DNA of 64,000 nt from Xenopus tropicalis (Eukaryota; Chordata; Amphibia; Anura; Pipidae): positions 67,749,392 through 67,813,391 of the forward strand of contig NC_030684.2 in the NCBI RefSeq assembly GCF_000004195.4, in the 5' to 3' direction. A program made the position numbers and the translations under genes. The notes beneath the pieces were generated by a model. The model was not told the DNA's origin. It saw only the letters and a program-made list of their open reading frames with translations, and did no database searches. Of this stretch, positions 10,669-22,779 are shown one piece after another. Each line of letters begins with the position of its first letter. Positions within the stretch are counted from its first letter, which is position 1.

Positions 10669-11335
10669 CATTCATGAGCTCAAACAGGTGCTGCTCCAGG
10701 GTTACAAGTGAAAAGCAGAAATACGTGGCTGGAATAGGCTCATACATACACGCATATGAAAACAACAGCTTGGGTGAGATTTTATGTATTGAGCTCTAAA
10801 CTCACATTTTCATAAATATGCCCCTTTATGTGAGAAAACAAAAAAATCATGGTGATTTGAACTTATTTTAACTGCAACCTGGGCAAGCTGTCAGATTTGT
10901 CACCAGGGTGCTCCTCCTCACACTAATATAAATCTTATTTTGAAAAACCATAATAATCTTCCAGAATTTCACTCATATTTTATACAGACCATTATAGCTC
11001 CAAACATATTTGAATTATATCAGGTTACTGTTTACTACATATAATTTGCAAGAAACAATTTATAATTTACCTAAAGGCTCTGTCACATGCTATGTACATA
11101 AGGCAATCAAGATTTTAGACTACATAGAGCAACACTGGATAAATTTGAATAAAAAGAATAATGCTGACCAATTCTTGTGTATGGCAGAAAAGCAGACACC
11201 AGCAGGGAACATGGGCAGAGCCTAGTCTCCACACTGTGCTCACAGAAAATGCACCATTGCAACAGACCAGCATTTTAGACAGGTAATCTCTCTATAACTG
11301 AAGTTTCAGTACTTCTTTTGTTGATATAACATTTA
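10669..11335. other. Non-coding stretch
   Basis: No gene or named repeat. 'caccagggtgctcctcc' at about 10900 resembles a hAT terminus but has no partner nearby. Confidence 0.3.
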
Positions 11336-11702
11336 GGGGGTGATTTATCCACAGTCGAGTTTGAACTTTTTTCTCGATTCAAGTTTTTTTATACTCAAAA
11401 AACTCAAATTTGAGTTATGGTTCAAAAACTCGAATGTCTGGTATTTATTTACTGCAAAAAGCCCGAAACCTGCCACCTAAAAGCTTGCAAGTTTCTATAG
11501 AAGTCAATGGGAGTTATCATAGGCAAAGTCAAGCCATATTCTCAAGCTTGTAAACTCGAAAAATTTGAAATACTGTTTTAAAGAGTTTTTTATTAGAACT
11601 TGTTTTCCTTATTAATAAATAAGTGTTCATTTGATATGAAAGTTTATTCAATTTTGAAAAACAAACTGAATTCACAAATTCGAAAATTGATAAATAAGTC
11701 TT
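11336..11702. mobile_element. MITE, GGGGGTGATTTATC family (TCGA-rich)
   Basis: The left end is GGGGGTGATTTATCCAC and the right end 'attgataaataagtc' is its imperfect inverse. The interior 'aaaagcttgcaagtttctat' and 'agaagtcaatgggagtt' match the partial copy at 49925-50206. It is a 367-bp non-coding element with repeated CTCGA/TCGAG motifs. Confidence 0.65.
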
Positions 11703-13012
11703 TTAATATATCTGAACCTCCAACAATTCAGATGCCAAGTGTCAGTACTGCAACTCTCAACCATGCAAGAACTGAAAGTTTGGAGTTAAAAATCCACTTA
11801 GCACTGTAAATGCCTGCCTGAGAGCTAACACAGAATACTACAAAACTGTGTTAAAAACTACCGTGCAATTCACCATTGATTTAGGAGCGTCAGAGTCACT
11901 GTAAGTAGCAAAGCCCACAGAGGAGCCCTTACAGCAGAAGTAGACTGTGAACCTGGCACACTTTATCAGCTACACTAGGCACAGGAGATGTTATTAAATG
12001 TTACTAAAGGAGTAGTGCTGGGATATGGAATACCTTGGGTTATCATTAGGGCTACAAGAAAAACTGCCAGAACAATAATCAGATGGCAGGGATCATCCCC
12101 ACAGCAGCTTCTGCCATAGCTTGTTTACAGGTATCACAGCATGTATTCTATCTCATGGATTAATAGCAACAGAGAATGTTTATTCTTTACCCAGAACTCT
12201 ATAGCTCTTGGCTTTACAGCTAATGAGTTACAATTCCATAAACATTTGTGACTGCTTTGAATGCACACGGACACTTGGAAATATGCATTCAGCTGGGTCG
12301 AAAGATAAGCAGATACTCGGAAAGAAGACGCATGTAATTAATTTAGACCTTGTTAATATTTATATTTGTTTTATAGAAAGCAAAAAAAAATGTAAAAGGC
12401 ACACCAAGATAAGAAACAAATATCGCTTTTTAATTAATTACCACTTCAGCTAAACTAATTGGAATGCTCCTTCAACACAGCCTGCAGCATCACTGTCATA
12501 TTTAAGAACTCGTATTTCTCTGTCATCTTATTAATCTAAATTTCTTCTATTTATGCATCTGAAAACCTTTTAGAAGATAAAAACTAAATCATATTCAAGA
12601 CGAAACACTAGTTCTAACAGCCTAGGTTACACACATTCAATTCTAAATTTACCACAAATGAATAATCAAATGTACCTTTTAGGGAATATCAATTAAAGAT
12701 TCTATCATTTCCATTATTTAAAGGCAAAAAAAGACCTTGGATTTTTGTAGAGGCAGACCTTGGCAGGTTAGAGTATGCCCCACCATAACCATGATTTAGA
12801 AATAAAACTTTCACTGGACACTGGTAGGTGTAATGGACTTTTGCTTTCTCTCTGCACAGCAAGATGTCATAAATTTGCCTTACATAACAGAAATTAATAT
12901 TGTAGTCATGTTTGGAGCATAATAACACTTCGAGGGCCATCTGTTTGGGGATCCCTGATGCTACATCAAGTGAATAAGGGTTATTTACAATATACAATAC
13001 ACATTTTGGTGG
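11703..13012. other. Non-coding stretch with a 134-codon minus-strand open frame
   Basis: The frame 12689-13093 on the minus strand is open for 134 codons, but its upstream end runs into the hAT remnant at 13044 and I see no known domain or clear splice sites. It could be an eroded transposon fragment. The rest is unique AT-rich DNA. Confidence 0.35.
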
Positions 13013-13043
13013 ATTTTGAATTGAAGCCGGGTGGATTTTGAAT

Positions 13044-13238
13044 CGGTGCCAGCCATGTTGCCCGCTGCACAACCCACTGCCCCCTCCCATCACGATGCAT
13101 TGACATGCTAGAACCTGTACTGAGCGGGCAGTGGGGATGTGGGAATGGAGTAGGGGAGAAGAAGAGGTATGTGCCTAGCGCCCCCAGCAATGCGCCCTAG
13201 GCACTTGCCTATGCTGCCTATCCCTAGTTCCTGTCCTG
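13044..13238. mobile_element. hAT-type element, left end eroded
   Basis: The right terminus reads 'tatccctagttcctgtcctg', whose inverse begins CAGGACAGGAACTAGGG, a hAT-like CAGG end. The direct repeats TTTTGAAT at 13036-13043 and 13239-13246 flank it, the 8-bp target duplication expected of hAT. The left terminus CGGTGCC is not a good match and may be mutated. A third GATTTTGAAT sits at 13012-13021, so a local duplication is possible. Confidence 0.6.
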
Positions 13239-13247
13239 TTTTGAATT

Positions 13248-13588
13248 GGGGGCATTTACTAATGTTTCTTTTTTTTATTCATGATTTGGACTTTTCGTGC
13301 CAAAATAAAAAAAAAAATCTCCATTTACTGTATAACAAAACCACCACAAATCCAAAAAAAAGCTGTCAAGATAATGTAGAAGTCAATGGTAGGTATCCTT
13401 TTTACAACTGGAAGATCTGTCTTTTCTCTGTGGTTATAGAGTTTTTTTCAGTACAAAAAAGTCAAATTTTTTTTAGTTGTTTTGCTTCTTTTTTCATTTG
13501 TGCTTTCATATGGATGTTTTAATAAATGAGTGGAAAGTAGTTTCAAAAAACTCTAAAACCTCAAAAATCTGAATGTTGATAAATGTCC
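13248..13588. mobile_element. MITE, GGGGGCATTTACTAATG ends
   Basis: The left end GGGGGCATTTACTAATG is imperfectly inverted at 'gttgataaatgtcc' on the right. The interior 'tgtagaagtcaatggtagg' is shared with 61760-62080. The segment 'caactggaagatct' recurs inverted at about 13860, so a second broken copy follows. Confidence 0.55.
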
Positions 13589-13649
13589 TGCTGAATGTCT
13601 TTACCTTTTTAAATGCTGATTATATCATAAATTTAAATCCCTAAAAAGT

Positions 13650-13890
13650 CCAAATTTTAATGAATTTAGTGTTTTTTAAAACATGTTAAAACTCATTTCC
13701 ACTAAAACTAAATGTCTAGCTGTTTACTAGAAGATCCAAATTGAGAAAATATAAATAAAACATGATGCAGAAAAATGTAAAAACCGGAACTTTTTAGATT
13801 TGTCGCACCAATAAAAGGGCCAAAAACCCCGAAAACCTCTAAATCCATGAAGAAAAGAAAGATCTTCCAGTTGTAAAACGGACAGATACA
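13650..13890. mobile_element. Inverted partial copy of the preceding MITE
   Basis: 'agatcttccagttgtaaaac' near 13860 is the inverse of 'tacaactggaagatct' near 13400. 'aaaagtccaaattttaatga' and 'aaacctctaaatcc' also fit the family. The ends are not defined. Confidence 0.4.
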
Positions 13891-15187
13891 TGAGGCAAAA
13901 CTGTTTGAATATGGAAAAAAAACTGGCATATTATTGTTTACAAAATGCCCTTATAAAATTCTGCACTGTTGACTGCAGTAAAATGGCTACTCACCCAAAA
14001 CGTATATCTTATGCCAGTCTTCAGGGTTTCTCTGTTTTTATTCCCAATGGCAATATGGCTCTTTGCATTGTCAATATTTTTCCTAAATGACTTTTAATCC
14101 TAATCACCTGATAATACACCCAGTAGAAATTATAGCCCCATGCACACACAGATATTAGGGGGTCAATGTCAACTGTCTTGATATTGGAAAAAAAAAAATA
14201 TTGAGATTGCGCAATTTAATTTTCATTTTTCCTTTCACTGTGTAAGCACGGTTCTTTTCTTGTAAATTAATGTTATTTATTTTGTGTCAGCTTTTTTTTT
14301 TTAATTGCACAAAATAAAAGGTGATGATTAACAATTAAGAGAATCGAACAAGCCTTCAAACTGAATTACAATTAGCCAACATTAAACTGCCATGCATGTT
14401 ATATGTATTCCTGTAATTTTAATTGAAGCCATAATTCAGAATACTTCTTGGTTACCACAGAGATGATAATTACGATGTGAGATTGCACTGGTGTCCACAG
14501 GAGTTAATGAAGTATGGCATTAGACAATAAGGCATGGCTTTAATAATGGATTACCAGTGCAGTTAATTAGCCAGCCCGTAGCAGTGTCTAAATCATTAAA
14601 GGATGGATTCACAAAAGGGGGCTCTAATTTGGAATACATTGTGACAGCAAAGGAAAAGAATTTGCTTTAGAAAATACAGAGAAATTAATCACACTTCATG
14701 AAAATCAAAACATTACATAACAACCTTTAAACCATGAACAGGTGATGTAAAGAATCTATTCTACCCAAACAGAATAGTAAAATGTTGACCATATGTAAGA
14801 AACATTATTAAGACATATTTTATGAAACAATGGATTCTAATGCTAGAAGCAATATCTATGTATTTGCACGGGGGCTATGCAGGGTGACCTGATAAATAAG
14901 CCGACAGTATGTGAGGTCTATGTGAAATACAAACTAGAATTACTCACATGATCAAAGGCTTGGTTAGAACAAAAAATAATAAAGAGTAGTCTATGGGATA
15001 ACTAGCTACATGCCCAGGTATCACTCCTGCAGGCTAAGGCTGATGCCACATGGGGCTAATCACAGGCCAAGAATCAGCCTTCTTTCTTGCCTATACCTGG
15101 AGCCATTGCGCCAGCCCCGGTGCAGGCACATGCGGCTTTGAAATGCAATCGCTCGTGTTGGGATAATTCTCGGCCTGAGTTTTTCCA
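13891..15187. other. Repeat-free stretch, possible conserved enhancer at 14200-14720
   Basis: No transposon or exon is visible. Positions 14200-14720 contain many ATTA/TAAT homeodomain cores (for example 'cagttaattagcc', 'gataattacgat', 'taatggattacc') in sequence without repeat landmarks. Such cores are common by chance in AT-rich DNA, so this is only a candidate regulatory region. Confidence 0.3.
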
Positions 15188-15395
15188 CAGGCCAAGTATT
15201 TTAAAAAATAATTTCCCTTTTCTCTGTAATAATAAAACAGTAGCGTGTACTTTATCCAAACTAACTGCATGAATCCATATTGAGGTAAAACAATCCTACT
15301 GGTTTTAGTTAATGCTTAAACAATATATAGCAGGATTAAGGAATCGTGATCAAGATTACAGAAAGATCCCTTATGTGAAAAACCCAAGGGCCCAT
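15188..15395 (+). mobile_element. CAGGTATGGGATCC-family element, left-truncated
   Basis: Contains 'ctgtaataataaaacagta', 'caatcctactggttt' and 'attacagaaagatccctta', the internal and right-side blocks of the family. The left end and right terminal repeat are missing. Confidence 0.6.
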
Positions 15396-15995
15396 GCATT
15401 CCAGATAATAGAGCCTATGCTGGTTCCTACAAAAATGGAAAGCAACAGTTCTCCAGCCTTTATTATCAGAGCCATTGGCTTTTTGTTACTGGAATGGTTA
15501 AAAATAATCACTCATCTATCCATCATGTGGACAAGTAGCCTAGGCAGTGCTGTCCACATGATTAAATACAATAGGCCAACTATTACTTATGCAGCATGTT
15601 CAAGGGCCAGATTATATTAAAATGATGATTTCAAACAATCAGGACTATGGAGCCCTTGAGTAGACTGAGGGCAACAGACATCCTTAGTAGAGCAACATTC
15701 TGCCCATGTGCCTCCAATTGGACAGCTCTGAGCTATGCAATGGCTTTTAGTCAAATTCAGAAGCAAGTGTATCAGCTGATACTCGCTTCAGAAGCCATGT
15801 TCATCATAACTAAGGGACTTAGTCCCTATCTTCCAAATTAACTAATGAATGACTACATACATTTAAATATAACCAGTTAACCATTATGTGACAGTATCCT
15901 AACCAAAAAGTTAAGCAAATGTAAAAAAAAAATGCAGTATTTTTGACCACCAGGAGTGCTGTTAACACACGCTACAGGGACAGCAAAATTAAAGC
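15396..15995. other. Non-coding stretch
   Basis: No gene or named repeat. Open frames of 102 codons (15312-15620) and 64 codons occur; the first starts inside the transposon fragment and shows no domain. Confidence 0.3.
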
Positions 15996-16300
15996 TGTTG
16001 CTGGAATGGGATCTGGAAACCTGTTATCCAAGAAACTCCAAATTAGGGGAAGGTCACCTTTCATAGACTACATTTTCATGAAATAATTCAAAATTTTTAA
16101 ACACATTTTCTCTTTTGCTCTGTAAAAATAAAACAAAGATAAAATGAATGCTTTTTAGAGGCAAAACAATCCTATTGGGTTTATTTAATGTTTGAATTAT
16201 TTTTTTGCAGACGTGTACGTATGGAGATCCAAATTACAGAAAGGCCCCTTATCTGGGAAACTCAAATCCCGAACATTCTGGATAACTGGTCCGGTACCTG
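15996..16300 (+). mobile_element. CAGGTATGGGATCC-family element
   Basis: The left end is degraded ('tggaatgggatctgg'). The right end 'ctggtccggtacctg' is the inverted terminus. The interior has 'tcctattgggtttatttaat' and 'gatccaaattacagaaagg'. Confidence 0.65.
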
Positions 16301-17667
16301 TAGTAGGGAAATATAGTAAAAACAAATCCTACTTATTATTTGGCTAAAAAGTAGCAAAATTGACATGTCATGTCTTCATTAATATATAATTAGAAAGACT
16401 TAATTTTTTTTTATTAGTGGAACCTTAAATACCTACTCTGATTGAATACTGGCTTTTAAGCCCCGTGTCAATAAGTGAAATATGCTGTGTTTCCAAAGGT
16501 AGTTATCACTTTATTGTTGTTTCTCTAGAGATTTACCAGACCTGGTCCTATTAAAAAAATGTGGGAAAAACAACAACTTTATTGGTCTCTCTTTTATGTT
16601 CCAGAAATGGGTCACTAGGCTTTTCTTGCCTGGGTAAATGTATCACTAGAATGAATGCTGCTGTTCTTTTCAGCGATTAATCTGAAGGTGCTATTCCTAC
16701 AGAATAGTTAATGTTCTGTTCAGCCGAAAAGGAAGTTCTGTTAATCGGAATAAGGAACAATTGATTGAGAACACGAGTAATATGCTTGATTACACTGTAC
16801 ACTGTGGAAACCATGGAATGAGCTATTAAGATAATACATGTGTAATGAAAAGGCTTTGTTTGATATGCATTGGCAATTTTGTACCCATTTTGTGCTTGGG
16901 CTTACCCTATGTTCTATAATAGACCTATAATACTTGTAATCCATAGTTTATTAGTATATATATATATCTTTCCCAACCCTGCTCAAAATACATATTATAT
17001 CTTGACTATATATATTTATTTATATTATTTTTTTGTAACATGTTTTTTCATTTAAAGGAAATCTTTATTCTTGAGTTTAGCATCCCTAACAGGAGCTAGT
17101 GACCTCCTACAGGTTAAATGTAAATACAGACAAGTGCCAAATGATGCACAGAAAGACTTTACTTAGTTACTACTTTAAAGCTTACAGCTTCCCAGCCAGT
17201 CAGAGACTTTTACTACATAAAATATCTCCTGTTTTACAATAATATACGGGTTAGCAATTTAGATAAAATACTAGGTATATAGTAATAAAAGAAAATCTCA
17301 TTACAAAATTCAAATAGGAAGTGGTTGTCTTTGGATATAAATTTATATCCTGAGCAGGGCAATTACTCATTCAAAAGTCTTCAAGAAATTCAGACAAGGT
17401 TGCCAGATGTCATAAAATGTGCTGATCTTCCCTCAGACTTTACACATTTACTATTCCACCAGGAACTGAGATACTAAATCAGACAGCTAACCTCGTGCAA
17501 TCAGAAAACTATCATCTTTCGGAACTATTGGCAAATGCAGTCAGGGCTCCCTATAATTATTCACTGGACTGGGTTAAAAGTGGTTTTATTTTTAGGGTTA
17601 ATTCAGTCTAATGAAAACAACTCAGAGAGCCTTTTGAAAGTAAACCAATGTCAACCTAGAAGCAGTA
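16301..17667. other. Non-coding stretch, nothing recognised
   Basis: AT-rich unique-looking sequence with small TA runs near 16955 and 17005. No exon or RNA gene is seen. Confidence 0.35.
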
Positions 17668-17959
17668 CAGGTGTGGGATCCATTATCCAGAAAGCTTTAA
17701 ACTAAGGGGAGATTCTCTCCCATAGACTCCATTTTAATCAAATAAGTAAGTTTTAAAAACTATTTGTTTTTTCTTTGTGATGATAAAACAGTACCTTGTA
17801 CTTGATCCCAACTAAGACATAATTAATCCTTATTGGAGACAAAACAATCCCATTGGGTTTAGTGTTGAATTAGGGTATGGCGATCCATATTATGGAAAGA
17901 CCCTTTATCCAGAACCCCCCCCAGGTCCCAAGCATTCTGGATAAGAGGTCTCATACCTG
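17668..17959 (+). mobile_element. CAGGTATGGGATCC-family element, both ends intact
   Basis: It runs from CAGGTGTGGGATCCATTATC to the inverted 'ggtctcatacctg' and is 292 bp long. It is flanked by GTA on the left and TAGTA on the right, so the short target duplication is probably TA or similar. This is the best-preserved copy of the family in the window. It is non-autonomous and carries no ORF. Confidence 0.75.
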
Positions 17960-18345
17960 TAGTACCTTTAAGGTGTTTCTGGACACCTGTTGCGAAACCC
18001 ATTAGTCAGTCTAGAGTTTTACTTGCTAATGTGGTTGCCAATGTTAATTGATGCCCAAATGTGTCCTGTTTCTACTTTCAATTTCACCTGATAGAAGGAT
18101 ATTTATCTACAGCATCATCATCATTTATTTATTTATATAATACCATTTACACACCATTTTATTTTAATTTTTAACAAACATTTAATACACAAAGGTTACA
18201 GAATAAAAATAGGATCAGAGGGCACTGCTCATATGATCTTATTCCTTGCATATATCATTGTTTTAAAGATGCCTCCTGTCTTAATGCAGATTGTATTCCC
18301 TGCTATTAAAAACAAGATGATTTTTTATTATTAGTATTAAAAATA
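17960..18345. other. Short non-coding spacer
   Basis: Contains a degraded 'catcatttatttatttatata' stretch of dispersed-repeat type but no gene. Confidence 0.3.
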
Positions 18346-18630
18346 CAGGTATAGGATATATTATCCAGAATGCTCAGGACCTGGGTTTTCTAGATTAGAG
18401 GTTTATCTGTCTTTTACATATATTAATCAATTAAAAAACATGTAAACATTAAATAAACCCAAAAGAACTGTTCTGCCCCCAATATGGGTTCATGCAGCTT
18501 AGTTAGCATCATGTACAAGGTACTGTTTTATTATTACACAGAAAACAGAAATCATTTAAAAAATTATAATTATTTGTTTAAAATGTAGTCTATGGTATAT
18601 GGTATTTCTGGGATACATTCTAAAAAATCT
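18346..18630 (-). mobile_element. CAGGTATGGGATCC-family element, reverse orientation
   Basis: Starts CAGGTATAGGATATATTATC. The blocks 'acattaaataaacccaa' and 'gtacaaggtactgttttatt' are the reverse complements of the family interior. The far terminus is eroded. Confidence 0.65.
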
Positions 18631-20225
18631 ATCTATCTAATCTTCTATATTTAGAAAAGGCCCCATTTCAAGGTTATTCCATGTAAAGCATGGACTCAAA
18701 TAAAATGGACACTGGAATCAGAGGACACAATAAAAACCCTTTTCAAATCATTTATAAACTCATGCAGGAATATGGAAATTATACATGCCTAATTTGTTTC
18801 TTCATACATCAGTAAACGTCAGTGATATTTTTAGCAAAGCCCTTTACACTATGTCACAGTAAATCTAGGGAGCAGTTGGAAATGTTTTGTGACCGTTCTG
18901 CATCCACCCTTGCCTATCTGCACGCACTAAGAAACGCACCAAATCTTTTGTCACCTCAATAAGCACTGAAAGCCCTGTCAGACCGTCGAATCAACACTGC
19001 ACAGATAAGTCACTTAACTAAATAAGCAGAGCAAAGTAGTGCGAATTCTAAAGCATTTATTGAATGGCAGGCAAATGTAGACTGGGATTGTGTTTTCTTT
19101 TTGCATTATGTGTAATTTTCAGTTATTTTAAAAAAATAATTCTGCCCTGATATCTTGGGACTTTTTTAAAAAAAAAAAAAAGCAGAACATAAATACAATA
19201 CAGCATAGAATCTAACAGAATTGTGCAAGTAGCTATGAACAGCAGTATCTGAATGTCTCGTCAGAAGCACTGTGTGTACCATAGTCACTGGCAAAACACT
19301 CACAGGTTATAGGGCAAGGCAACAGAAGGACATTTCAGTGATACATGCGCCCAAGCTGCACATGCAAATTTACATCTGCTTTGATAAGTCACATAAAGAA
19401 ATGCTTTCATATGGAGCTGTGCCTTGCATCATTTTCATCATGCCAATGCCTGTAATATTGAAAACACTGTTAGCATGCAATTCATTTGGTGGAAGCCAGT
19501 TCTGTACATATGTGCAATGTGCAAGAGACGACCAAAAAGTAACATCTCCTCAAGGCAGCTTTTAGTTCTAGGGCTTTCTTGCCTCTGTGCACCGTCAACC
19601 CAGTTCAGTTCAACCCTCGTTCCGGGTCTCCCTGCAGAAATTTTTTTTGAGAGGGGCCAGTGAGACTAGTCCCATCTCCCCCCATTACCCCCTGGCCCTG
19701 ACAACGCCGCACCTCCGCCGCGCCCATGTATTTAAGGTAGGAGAGGGGCGGGGGAGGGTGAACTAAGGTACAGCAGATCCTGCGGTCCGGGTCCCCTTTT
19801 GACTGCAAGGTCGGCTGTATATGTATTTACGCTACTGTGCAAGTGTAGAAGAGCAATTATTGATAAAAGTTGCAATTTGGCATGCATTATTGTGTTTTGC
19901 ACAAGTCCTTCCATTAGTAAATAAGCCTTATTGTCTCTAAACATACTTATATAGGGAATATATAGGGAAACATATTAGTCAATTACAGTTATTCCATTTT
20001 TAGTTTATCTGCTGGTTCATTTTGAAGAGTTCACCCATTTTTAAAAATGTATTTATCTTCCCACAGGGCAAGAATCAAAGTACACCTACCCCCCTGAAAT
20101 GCTTCCCACAGGAATCCCCAGGTGAGGAAACAATGCTAGTAGTGACAGCAGCACAATCTTGTATTCCTTGGAGCTGCTGCCAGCTATGCGCCTGTACATT
20201 ACGGGCTCATCCATATACATATCTC
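18631..20225. other. Non-coding stretch with a GC-rich block
   Basis: Mostly unique AT-rich DNA. At 19607-19806 there is an abrupt GC- and CpG-rich block containing 'cctccgccgcgcccatg' and 'ggagaggggcgggggaggg'. No ORF of note or terminal repeats are seen there; it may be part of an unrecognised transposon or a small regulatory island. Confidence 0.35.
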
Positions 20226-20307
20226 TTAAAGGAGAAGGTAAAAACTAAGTAAGCTTTATCAGAAAGGTCTATGTAAATACAGCCATAAGCACTCACAGAA
20301 AAGCGGT
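20226..20307 (+). mobile_element. T2-type MITE, left-end fragment
   Basis: 'ttaaaggagaaggtaaaaac' through 'agccataagcactcacagaa' matches the left end of the element at 2734. The remainder is missing after about 20307. Confidence 0.65.
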
Positions 20308-20539
20308 GTCTGGATTTTCACAGGGAAGTCTAGTATTAAATAATATCATTACATATATCCTCTTTAACTCACATTGTTTTAGGTATATTAAGTTAAGAAG
20401 GAGTTCTTTATTTGGAAGATAAAACTGGGAGAGGAAAGAAAATAGTTTGTTCCTTCTTCCTCAGGTAGGCAAATATAAAGATTTGAATATGGAAAATGTA
20501 CTTCTCTGTACAAATGGTTCTGCTTACATGTACTGATGC

Positions 20540-20790
20540 AAAACTGTAGCAGCTCACCTCCAGTCTAGACTTTAGTTCCCACAATGCCTTGCAGATGTCT
20601 GCTATTCTCTGTCTTTACAAATCTGTTAATCACAGCAAAGTGCTATGAGAATTGAATATTGGCTGAAGGGGAGCTGACAACTGAAGTCAGTTTAAACAGT
20701 TCCAGATTTGGCAAAGGACAGACATTTTGTATTCTGTTTTTCTTATATTTTCTTATCATTTATTTTTGGGTTTACATCCCATTTAAGCTT
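20540..20790. mobile_element. TTAA-type MITE, diverged copy
   Basis: 'tttttgggtttacatcccat' near the right end and 'gacaactgaagtcagttta' inside resemble blocks at 28390-28665 and the gene-free element 27669-27988. The ends are too eroded to place precisely. Confidence 0.4.
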
Positions 20791-22166
20791 TTCTAATGCA
20801 CAGCATTAAAAAAACATTGTTTGTTAATAATTAAGAGGCAACCTTTGGGACCCAAAACAGATCCACATTGAAAAATATACCAACATATCAATGCTGATTT
20901 TTATAGTCCCAGCAGAGAAAACATGAAAGGAAAGGAGCTAATTTTGCATGGGGATTGAATGTGTCTGCTTTGGACTTGCAATATTACTTGGGCTTTCTCT
21001 GACCTCCATTTCATTCCCAAGAGTCCCTGAGTCTGCTCCATGTTTCCATAATATCCCACTCTTCATCGCCTCTAAGTAATGTGCTTTACAAATTCTGCGC
21101 CGTCCACACAGTGCCAAAAACGGAGGAATCTAGATGCTGTCCCTGTTTTCTAGACGTTGTTAAGGGTTCAGAAAAACTCTATTTGTGACTTACACAAACT
21201 AAGCTACAAAATATTTTTGAGTTTGTGAGCAACTTTCCATTTATTAATGCTCTCCATTTAAATGCAAAAAGAACAGGCTTTTAGAGATGGAAATGGGTTT
21301 AGGAGGGCTTGAAGAGATGATAAAGATCAGGGCATCCCCTCTGCAGGGCTTTTCAGAAATATCTTATTGGTACTCTCCACAAATCTATTCAGATTATGAT
21401 GTTCAATGTGTTAATGTGCACTGAAAATGGCCCACCAGCCATAAATTGTGTCAATAAATATTTAATTCGGGCTGTATTCTACAGAGTCTCCTGAAACATT
21501 CTTTTCAGATAAAATATTTTCCAAGATACAGAACTGAGCACAGCACATCGCTCTTTTTACTTTTATTGTCAAATGCTTTAATTTATAGCATGTTCAATAA
21601 ACCTTTTATTCGAAACACAGCTTTGCTGTAGTGTATTTCGTATCTTAGCAACTGGCAGTTATTGTTCTAAACCCCCCTCCAATTATGAATTTAGTCTTTT
21701 ACATTCTACAGTTTGTTATGGTTTATTTTTTATAATTGGTATAGTTATGTAGCTCCTGCCTGATGGTGCCTGTATGAAAATGAACCTGTGATTTTTCCAT
21801 TCAAACGCCCAGACTACTATGCAGTCCTTCTGTCCTTGAACACATGAGGACTCACCATGTCAGAAATATTTTGAAAGAAAACAGAATGCATTACTGACTG
21901 ATCGATGCTTTTAAACACTCAGGCTGCTATTTTGCCCTTCATGAAGTTCCTTGACCACATCTTCATGCCTTTAAATCACAACAAAACCACTCTTTGCAGG
22001 CACTTGTAACTAATCTATGAAGAAAAAGCCTTAGTCTTGTTAAGATCAGTGTCTCTTTACTTGGTTACTTTGGTGGTGATACTGATGATGTGCAAGCCCT
22101 TTAGACCGTTAGTATTATTTTAGTTTGGTTGATATAGTGATAGTAGAATGTTAGCAAATGCTGGTT
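20791..22166. other. Repeat-free stretch, possible conserved element at 21380-21640
   Basis: No transposon landmarks or exons. The segment 21380-21640 is compositionally ordinary and repeat-free, with homeodomain-like cores such as 'atatttaattcgg'. It is a candidate conserved non-coding element only. Confidence 0.25.
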
Positions 22167-22604
22167 TGTAAGGAGCCACATGCGGATTAGCCACTAGCAA
22201 CAAAGTGAGGTTCAGGGAGAAGATTTAATAAACTCAAAAACAAACAGTGCAGCAAACATATGGAGAAGAACAACAGACAAGTTCAAGTTCCAGCAAAGAT
22301 CTGGACAAAAAAAAACCGGAATAAGGATAGGGCAGGAATAGACTTACAGGACAGGACAGGACAACTCAGGACAAGATATTTGGACAGGATTCCCAGGAAC
22401 AGGAACTGTATACTCCAGGCATGAACAAGGCAGATTGGCCAATGATCAACAACACAGTTGTTGCAGGACATAAGCTTAAGTAGCCCCTTAATAAGTCTAT
22501 GATATAAGGCAATCCCAGACTATACTGCCTCCTGTGGCTCAACCTAAAAGAGCAGCACCCAATAAACCCCAGGTCTCTGGTTCTAATCCTGAGAGTTCCT
22601 GACA
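22167..22604 (-). mobile_element. Probable solo LTR (Ty3/gypsy-like), minus strand
   Basis: Read on the minus strand it begins TGTCAGGAACTC and ends GGCTCCTTACA, a TG...CA body of 438 bp with inverted tips TGT.AGGA. The C/T-rich 'cctgtcctgtcctgt' section and 'gagtttattaaatcttc' (an ATTAAA-type signal) late in the minus-strand sequence fit an LTR organisation. I cannot find a matching target duplication, so truncation or an unrelated element is possible. Open frames on the minus strand (62-123 codons) show no retroviral-type domain. Confidence 0.5.
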
Positions 22605-22779
22605 CAGAAGAATTAAGTGACATACCATACAGACTTTCATACACCATGCTAAAAGTTTATCCTTATGTAATGAAAGAAAAAAAAAACCAATAATTAGACT
22701 TACACACACAAATTTCCTATGAGAGAGTCTATGAGATGTATGTATGTATTTTAGTTGCGTTTGCCACTTAAAGGACAAA

